Below, piece by piece: positions 58,496 to 64,000 of a DNA stretch of 64,000 bases; within the stretch, counting starts at the first letter, position 1; each line of letters opens with the position of its first letter. A model generated the notes under the pieces. The model did not search any database and was not told the DNA's origin. It worked only from the letters and a program-made list of their open reading frames with translations. The DNA is taken from assembly GCA_002381865.1 (NCBI GenBank), contig DFYO01000058.1, forward strand, positions 19,238 through 83,237. The letters run 5' to 3'. The DNA is from Clostridiales bacterium UBA4080 (lineage in GTDB: Bacteria; Bacillota; Clostridia; Lachnospirales; Vallitaleaceae). The translations under genes were made by a program, and so were the position numbers.

Positions 58496-60283
58496 CTATA
58501 GCTTATCAATCTTAATAAATAGCTCTTTTAATTGTTTGTCTTCAACTACATTTGGAGCTTCTGACATAGGGTCGGAAGCGTCTTTAATCTTTGGAAATGC
58601 AATTACATCTCTTATGCTGTCAGAACCAGTCATAATCATAGCAATACGGTCAAGTCCATAAGCCAGCCCTCCATGAGGCGGTACTCCGAATTTAAACGCA
58701 TTTAACAAGAAGCCAAATCTTTCATACGCATCTTCCTTAGAAAAGCCAAGTGAAGAGAACATTTTTTCTTGAATATCCTTTTGATGAATACGAATACTTC
58801 CACCACCAATCTCATTTCCGTTTAAGCAAATATCATAAGCCTTTGCTCTTACTCTTTCAGGTTCAGTTTCTAAATAATGCAAATCCTCATCCATTGCCAT
58901 TGTAAACGGATGATGCTTTGCTACAAATCTCTTTTGTTCTTCATTCCATTCAAGCAATGGGAATTCAGTAATCCATACAAATTTAAAATCATCTTTTTTT
59001 GTAAGTTCTAATTTTTTTGCAAGCTCTAATCTTAATCCACCTAGAGTGTTATAGACTACTTCATTTTTATCAGCACAGAATAGTAATAAATCTCCTGGTT
59101 TTCCGTCTAATGCTTCTATAATTTCTGTTGTTTTTTCTTCAGTTAAAAACTTTGTAATAGCTGATTTCAGTTCTCCATCTTCTGTAATTGCAATCCAAGC
59201 CATTCCTTTTGCTCCAAAGCCCTGTGCCATTTCACCAAGTGCATCTATTTGCCTTCTTGGGAAGCTTCCACAATTCTTTGCATTAATACCTCTTACACTG
59301 CCTCCATTTGCTACAGCTCCAGTAAAGACTTGAAATCCTGAATCCTTTACTATCTCAGAAATATCAACTAATTCCATTTTAAATCTAATATCCGGCTTAT
59401 CTGAACCAAATCTGTCCATGGCATCCTTATAAGTTATTCTTTCCATTGGAAGAGGTACATCTACATCTAAAACTTCTTTAAATAACTTTGCAAGAAGTCT
59501 TTCATTGATTTCAATAATATCATCTACCTCAACAAAGGAAAGCTCCATATCGATTTGTGTAAATTCTGGCTGTCTATCTGCTCTTAAATCTTCATCCCTA
59601 AAGCATTTTACAATTTGAAAATATCTATCGTAACCAGATAACATTAATAGCTGCTTAAATATTTGAGGCGATTGCGGTAAAGCGTAGAAATTACCTGGAT
59701 GAACACGGCTTGGTACAAGATAGTCTCTAGCGCCCTCTGGTGTGCTTTTCGTAAGCATAGGAGTTTCTATTTCTAAAAATCCTTCCTCACAAAGAAATTC
59801 CCTTGCAACAGAAGTAGTTTTATGGCGAAGCATTAAATTTCTTTGAATATCAGGTCTTCTTAAATCCAGATATCTATATTTTAATCTTAAGTCTTCTTTT
59901 ACAGGACTGTTTTCTTCAATTTGAAATGGAGGTGTTTCTGCTTCTGAAAGAATTCTTAATTCTACTGCTCTTACCTCTATCATACCAGTTTGAATATTTG
60001 TGTTTATAGTCTCATCGTCGCGTTTTTCAACAATTCCCTTTATTGCAACAACAAATTCATTTCTAATTTGCTCTGCTTTTTTAAAGCCCTCTTCACCAAT
60101 AGAGCTTTGATCAAATACAATTTGAAGAATTCCTGTTCTGTCACGTAAATCAATAAATATTAATCCTCCTAAATCTCTTCTTCTTTGTACCCATCCCATA
60201 ACCGTTACTGTTTGTTCAATATTCGTTTCGCTAACCTCAGTACATCGATGGGTTCTTTTTAAATCTTTCATTGTTTCACTCAT
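58496..60283 (-). CDS. aspS: Aspartyl-tRNA synthetase
   Basis: Charges tRNA-Asp. The 595-residue length, with a GAD insertion domain, is the bacterial type. It has the OB-fold anticodon domain at the N-terminus (VTVMGWVQRRRDLGGLIFIDLRD region), motif 2 (FRDEDLRADRQPEF) and motif 3 (GGLAYGLDRIAMIM). GGAGG precedes the ATG. It follows hisS by 92 bases, so it probably shares the hisS T-box. Confidence 0.98.
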   Translation of the reverse strand: MSETMKDLKRTHRCTEVSETNIEQTVTVMGWVQRRRDLGGLIFIDLRDRTGILQIVFDQSSIGEEGFKKAEQIRNEFVVAIKGIVEKRDDETINTNIQTGMIEVRAVELRILSEAETPPFQIEENSPVKEDLRLKYRYLDLRRPDIQRNLMLRHKTTSVAREFLCEEGFLEIETPMLTKSTPEGARDYLVPSRVHPGNFYALPQSPQIFKQLLMLSGYDRYFQIVKCFRDEDLRADRQPEFTQIDMELSFVEVDDIIEINERLLAKLFKEVLDVDVPLPMERITYKDAMDRFGSDKPDIRFKMELVDISEIVKDSGFQVFTGAVANGGSVRGINAKNCGSFPRRQIDALGEMAQGFGAKGMAWIAITEDGELKSAITKFLTEEKTTEIIEALDGKPGDLLLFCADKNEVVYNTLGGLRLELAKKLELTKKDDFKFVWITEFPLLEWNEEQKRFVAKHHPFTMAMDEDLHYLETEPERVRAKAYDICLNGNEIGGGSIRIHQKDIQEKMFSSLGFSKEDAYERFGFLLNAFKFGVPPHGGLAYGLDRIAMIMTGSDSIRDVIAFPKIKDASDPMSEAPNVVEDKQLKELFIKIDKL

Positions 60284-60375
60284 TTTTTTCCTCCAAAAAT
60301 AATCACTTGTTGTTTTTTATCTTACATTAATCTGATTTTTTAAATATACTATCTTAACTTTGACTATCAATTAGA

Positions 60376-61635
60376 TTAAACTAGCTTTGCCATTTCTTCC
60401 ACAAGAGAATCTAAAACGACCTTTATCTGTTCTCCTGTATCCATATTTTTAAGCATTGCTTGGTTTTCACTCAACTCATTGTCTCCAATAATAAGAGAAT
60501 ATTTGGCATTAATTTTATTGGCATATTTCATTTGTGCTTTAACACTTCTTCCCAGCAAATCTATCTCTGCCTTTATATTGGCACGTCTAAGTGCTTGAAC
60601 CAATTCAGCCGCTTTTACATTAGCCATAAAGCCCATAGTTCCAATATATAAATCAACTGATGTTTTGATTTCATTGTTACCATTTGACGCAGTAATAGTA
60701 AGTAACAATCTTTCTATTCCAGCTCCAAAGCCTACAGCAGGAGTCGGACTTCCTCCACATTCTTCAATCAGTCCATTGTATCTTCCTCCACCGCATATTG
60801 TTCCCTGTGAACCTATTTCTTTTGAAATAAACTCAAATACAGTTTTTGTATAATAATCAAGTCCTCTCACTACCCAAGGATTAACTGTATATTTAATGTT
60901 CATCGCATCTAATAGCTCTTGCAATTGTTCAAAATGCGTTTTGCATTCAATATCTAAATATTCAATAATCGGCGGAGCTACTTTTAATACCTCTTTACAG
61001 GTTGTTTCTCTGCAATCTAATACTCTTAATGGATTTTTAACCGCTCTTTCTTTACATGTTGGACAAAGCGTTTCAATATTATCATCAATAAAGCCTTTTA
61101 AAATTTCATTATATTTTTTTCTGCACTCCGGTCCGCCAAGACTATTAATATTAAGCTCAACATTTTTAATATTTAGTCTTTCAAGCATTTGTACACCTAG
61201 TGCAATTATTTCTGCATCTGCAGACGGATGGTCGGAGCCAAAAAGCTCTACTCCAAACTGATGAAATTGTCTGAGTCTGCCTGCTTGAGGCTTTTCATAT
61301 CTAAAAGCCGGAGTAATATAGAAAAGTTTTGTAGGCTGAATATCTGCATACATATTCCTTTCTAGGTAAGCTCTTACAACACCTGCTGTACCTTCTGGCT
61401 TTAAGGATATACTTCTAAATCCTTTATCTAAAAATGTATACATTTCCTTTTGGACTACATCTGTAGTTTCCCCAACACTTCTTGAAAACAATTCTGTATG
61501 TTCAAACATCGGTGTCCTGATTTCCTGATAAGAAAAATCCCTGCATAAGCCTCTTACAGTATTCTCGAGTTCTTGCCACCTAAGCATCTCATTGCCATAT
61601 AAATCACTTGTTCCTCTTGGTGCTTTTGTAAGCAT
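60376..61635 (-). CDS. hisS: Histidyl-tRNA synthetase
   Basis: Charges tRNA-His. The 419-residue protein has class II motifs: GTSDLYGNEM at the N-terminus, motif 2 (FRYEKPQAGRLRQFHQ), the histidine-binding RGLDYYTKTVFE and motif 3 (AVGFGAGIERLLL). The C-terminal anticodon domain is present. GGAGG precedes the ATG, and the leader has a T-box. Confidence 0.98.
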   Translation of the reverse strand: MLTKAPRGTSDLYGNEMLRWQELENTVRGLCRDFSYQEIRTPMFEHTELFSRSVGETTDVVQKEMYTFLDKGFRSISLKPEGTAGVVRAYLERNMYADIQPTKLFYITPAFRYEKPQAGRLRQFHQFGVELFGSDHPSADAEIIALGVQMLERLNIKNVELNINSLGGPECRKKYNEILKGFIDDNIETLCPTCKERAVKNPLRVLDCRETTCKEVLKVAPPIIEYLDIECKTHFEQLQELLDAMNIKYTVNPWVVRGLDYYTKTVFEFISKEIGSQGTICGGGRYNGLIEECGGSPTPAVGFGAGIERLLLTITASNGNNEIKTSVDLYIGTMGFMANVKAAELVQALRRANIKAEIDLLGRSVKAQMKYANKINAKYSLIIGDNELSENQAMLKNMDTGEQIKVVLDSLVEEMAKLV

Positions 61636-61662
61636 TTTTTTGCCTCCTTTTCATTTATCAAA

Positions 61663-61905
61663 TAAAAAAAATCTCTATCCATTACCTATCGGTAAGGGAC
61701 GAGATAATACCCGCGGTGCCACCCTAATTATAACAAATGTTATCAGCTCAAATCCTTTAACGTGGATTAATCGAATTAACCTACTAATATATTTCGGAAA
61801 ATTACTCAAAAGTGTTTTTCGGAAAATATTTTATAAGAAGCTCCCAGCCAAGACTCCTCTCTCTAGAATAAATATATAAGCCTACTTTTCTTTATCATCG
61901 ATTTA
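61663..61905 (-). promoter_or_regulatory. T-box leader of hisS-aspS
   Basis: On the minus strand the leader has AGAGAGAGG and the Stem I distal loop. The antiterminator bulge AGGGTGGCACC lies at 61715-61725, and the terminator stem at about 61671-61705 is followed by a run of T. The likely specifier codon is CAC (His) at 61812-61814, just before the basal helix CTTTT, which pairs with AAAAG. No GAC (Asp) codon is found there. It suggests control by uncharged tRNA-His. Confidence 0.85.
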
Positions 61906-61922
61906 TTCAATATTCATTAATA

Positions 61923-61951
61923 ATTTTATTCATAAACCTAGCTTTTGTCAA
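61923..61951 (-). promoter_or_regulatory. Promoter of hisS-aspS
   Basis: TTGACA (61946-61951) and TAAAAT (61923-61928) with a 17-base spacer on the minus strand, directly upstream of the T-box. Confidence 0.75.
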
Positions 61952-62141
61952 GTAGTATTTACATTTATACATTATTAGAAGCCTTATAGTTTTTATAACT
62001 TAATAATTATTCTATTATTTATTATAAAAGGTATATGTCTTAAAAATACTTCTAGTAGTTAATTAGTCTTATATATACTACGTAATATTTTTGTTTTATG
62101 TTATAATAATGTAATAATTACAAAAGGATGGTGATACCAAA

Positions 62142-64000
62142 ATGTTTAAAAAATGTCTTTCAGCTTTTTTATCCTTACTTTTTGTATTCACAGTATTGAT
62201 TACACCAGTTCAATCAATCTCAGCCTTTACAGAACTGCCGGTTTCTCTTAAGGATGTTTCTTATAAGTTTAATAGCACTGTCAAGTTTTTAGACCTTTCT
62301 ACCTTAACCAAAACGGGCGATAATATCAATATTCCAAATACCAGTTTTTCATCTGGTGATATTATTGTAGACAAAAAAAATAGTATCAGCATAAAAATTC
62401 TAAAGGTTAATAACGATGGTTCATATTTAACAGTTAAGCCTTCTATGAATGATTTGTTTAAAGAATTTAATATACCAAGACAAATCATACAGCCTAATTC
62501 TGCTAATATTAATGAATATCAGGTTAAGGGAGTTTCTATCGAGGATTATTTAAAAAACAAAAATCCTGATAGATCTGGACAAAAAAGCTCAAAAAAATAT
62601 GCGGGCTCTTCTGATGTAATGGATAATATTAATAAACTATTTTCAGAAAGAAATAGTAAAGTATATCAATATAATGGTGTTTATGAATTCAGTGCTTTGG
62701 GCTCTTCTTCTAACAAAGTGAAGCTCTCCCTTGACGGAGCACTAGGTGTAAGTCCTAATCTTGTAGCTGAATATAGTCTGTCAGATGGATATGAATTTGG
62801 CTTTGTTGATGCCGCACAGTTTATAGATGTAAATATGATGTTCGATGTAAAAATCAATGACGAAATGTATCTTCCAGTTTTTTCTGTATATGTTCCTATT
62901 CCTGGAATTGGGAGTGTTAAACTTGGTATATTTATGGTTGTAGATGTCGACGGTAATATTACGCTTACCGTCAAGGCTCAGGAAGGAATAATAGCTAACG
63001 CTTCCGTATACGGAAGCACTTCATTTGGAATTCCAACCTCTTTTCATGTCAACAAAAGTTTTGATCAATATTTTGGTGCAGAATGTGACCCAATGGGTTC
63101 TATAAAAGCCGGCTTATATTTAACTCCTCTTGTAAGCTTGGAAATATTAGATGTTGATGTGTTTGATGCACAATTGCGATTAGGCTTTTATGGATATTCA
63201 AACATATCAAATCAGACTATGAATTATGGAGTTAATTTTGTAATTAATGCATTTGTTACTGTTCTAGATGACAGAACTACTTTAATTAATGAGCATATTC
63301 CAATAATAGAAAGAAATAAAAGCTTTAATCCTGCAGATGATGTTATTTTCTATTTTAGCAGATTTTGTTCCTATCAAAATAGAATTAATATTGCCGCTAT
63401 GACCAAACGTTTAAGCGGAAGTAATATAGCTAATGCTCCTCCCTTTAGTGACAAGCTTCCATTTTCAAATAGAACTCTCGAAATATGGTACTACAAGGCC
63501 GGAAATAATCCTCAAAACGGAGCTAACCAATCTCCTACATATAAAATACCCGTTCAAACCGATAGCAATGGCTGTATAGGCATCAATTTTTCTGTCTTAG
63601 CGGGCTATTCAATTGATGTTCAAAAAGGCGATTGCATTATAGTAAAAGCACCTGGCTTTATTGGCGAAACTGACATTTTACAAAGCGTTAGCCCTTTTGG
63701 TAAAGAAAAGCTGCCCGGCCAAGGCGATTTTTATGGATATAGCCGGGTTTATGGTGATTTTTTTGAGGATACAATTCAGTTTAATACACTATCTGGTCCT
63801 GATTTAACAGCTCTGGATATTCCTAATACTGGTAAAATAGAATTTGAGCCTAAAAAAAGAATATATTATAACGGACCAGTTAAGCTTTATTCAACTGATA
63901 AAACTACTGGTGTTACAGAAACTTCAGTTTTTAATGCAAACGAAAACCAAAATATTTATTATACAAATAGCATTATGTCTTCTTTAAGCAGTTCTATATT
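62142..64000 (+). CDS. Large secreted protein of unknown function, 3' end outside the window
   Basis: The frame from the ATG at 62142 stays open to the end of the window (619 complete codons). A 28-residue signal peptide (MFKKCLSAFLSLLFVFTVLI, cleavage near SISA) is followed by a protein rich in Asn, Ser and beta-type segments, with few cysteines and no transmembrane helix so far. I recognise no domain. Ribosome site AAAGGATGGTGA is moderate, with a TATAAT at 62102-62107. SLH or sorting motifs may lie past the window edge. It is divergent from hisS-aspS. Confidence 0.85.
   Translation, partial: MFKKCLSAFLSLLFVFTVLITPVQSISAFTELPVSLKDVSYKFNSTVKFLDLSTLTKTGDNINIPNTSFSSGDIIVDKKNSISIKILKVNNDGSYLTVKPSMNDLFKEFNIPRQIIQPNSANINEYQVKGVSIEDYLKNKNPDRSGQKSSKKYAGSSDVMDNINKLFSERNSKVYQYNGVYEFSALGSSSNKVKLSLDGALGVSPNLVAEYSLSDGYEFGFVDAAQFIDVNMMFDVKINDEMYLPVFSVYVPIPGIGSVKLGIFMVVDVDGNITLTVKAQEGIIANASVYGSTSFGIPTSFHVNKSFDQYFGAECDPMGSIKAGLYLTPLVSLEILDVDVFDAQLRLGFYGYSNISNQTMNYGVNFVINAFVTVLDDRTTLINEHIPIIERNKSFNPADDVIFYFSRFCSYQNRINIAAMTKRLSGSNIANAPPFSDKLPFSNRTLEIWYYKAGNNPQNGANQSPTYKIPVQTDSNGCIGINFSVLAGYSIDVQKGDCIIVKAPGFIGETDILQSVSPFGKEKLPGQGDFYGYSRVYGDFFEDTIQFNTLSGPDLTALDIPNTGKIEFEPKKRIYYNGPVKLYSTDKTTGVTETSVFNANENQNIYYTNSIMSSLSSSI

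Overview
The window is AT-rich DNA from a low-GC Gram-positive anaerobe, most likely class Clostridia (Bacillota). The evidence is two T-box leaders and a TPP riboswitch, strong AGGAGG-type ribosome sites on nearly every gene, thiamine synthesis with the oxygen-sensitive radical-SAM enzyme ThiH, an archaeal-type aspartate-semialdehyde dehydrogenase, a fused homocysteine methyltransferase/methylene-THF reductase, an IscR-NifS-IscU set and S-layer-homology (SLH) surface proteins. I cannot name the genus. Most genes lie on the minus strand, so the window probably sits in one replichore. I see no phage, insertion sequence, CRISPR array, rRNA or ordinary tRNA gene.

Layout. 1-3048: the 3' part of a D-Ala-D-Ala carboxypeptidase gene and a two-component system. 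3079-5659: a GC-rich hairpin, asd and a DUF917 gene. 5776-9669: the thiamine operon thiS-thiG-thiH-thiF-thiE behind a complete TPP riboswitch with its terminator. 9736-12444: a secreted SLH-like/M23 peptidase fusion. 12581-15790: rnr, smpB and tmRNA (ssrA), the trans-translation set. 15878-19698: a divergent pair of surface genes (vWA protein and SLH protein) that splits the usual secG-rnr neighbourhood. 19775-26996: secG, eno, gpmI, tpiA, pgk (lower glycolysis) and a Na/Pi transporter. 27190-31491: a PHP phosphatase, then mnmA, iscU, nifS and iscR with a probable IscR operator. 31660-31905: a dense cluster of hairpins. 31919-36903: a ClpE-like unfoldase, an unknown 195-residue protein, signal peptidase I and queA. 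36977-47771: an AraC-family regulator, a SpoIID/LytB protein, pheST behind a T-box, the YitJ-type fusion and topB. 47896-53988: a LUD-domain protein, a 62-residue orphan, a diguanylate cyclase, glyA and a TPR protein. 54014-61951: an RseC-like protein, a GGDEF-EAL sensor, cobT, aspS and hisS behind a T-box. 62142-64000: the start of a large secreted protein cut by the window end.

Most of this is core metabolism and translation. Tryptophan-free housekeeping logic is visible in the RNA leaders: thiamine genes respond to TPP, pheST to uncharged tRNA-Phe and hisS-aspS probably to uncharged tRNA-His. Iron-sulfur assembly feeds MnmA tRNA thiolation and possibly thiamine sulfur transfer. The less ordinary content is the cell-surface set (9736-12444, 15968-19637, 62142-64000), the hairpin cluster at 31660-31905, the unknown 195-residue protein, and several clear palindromes over promoters (asd, iscR, the AraC gene). 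I found no convincing new multi-gene defence or mobile system.
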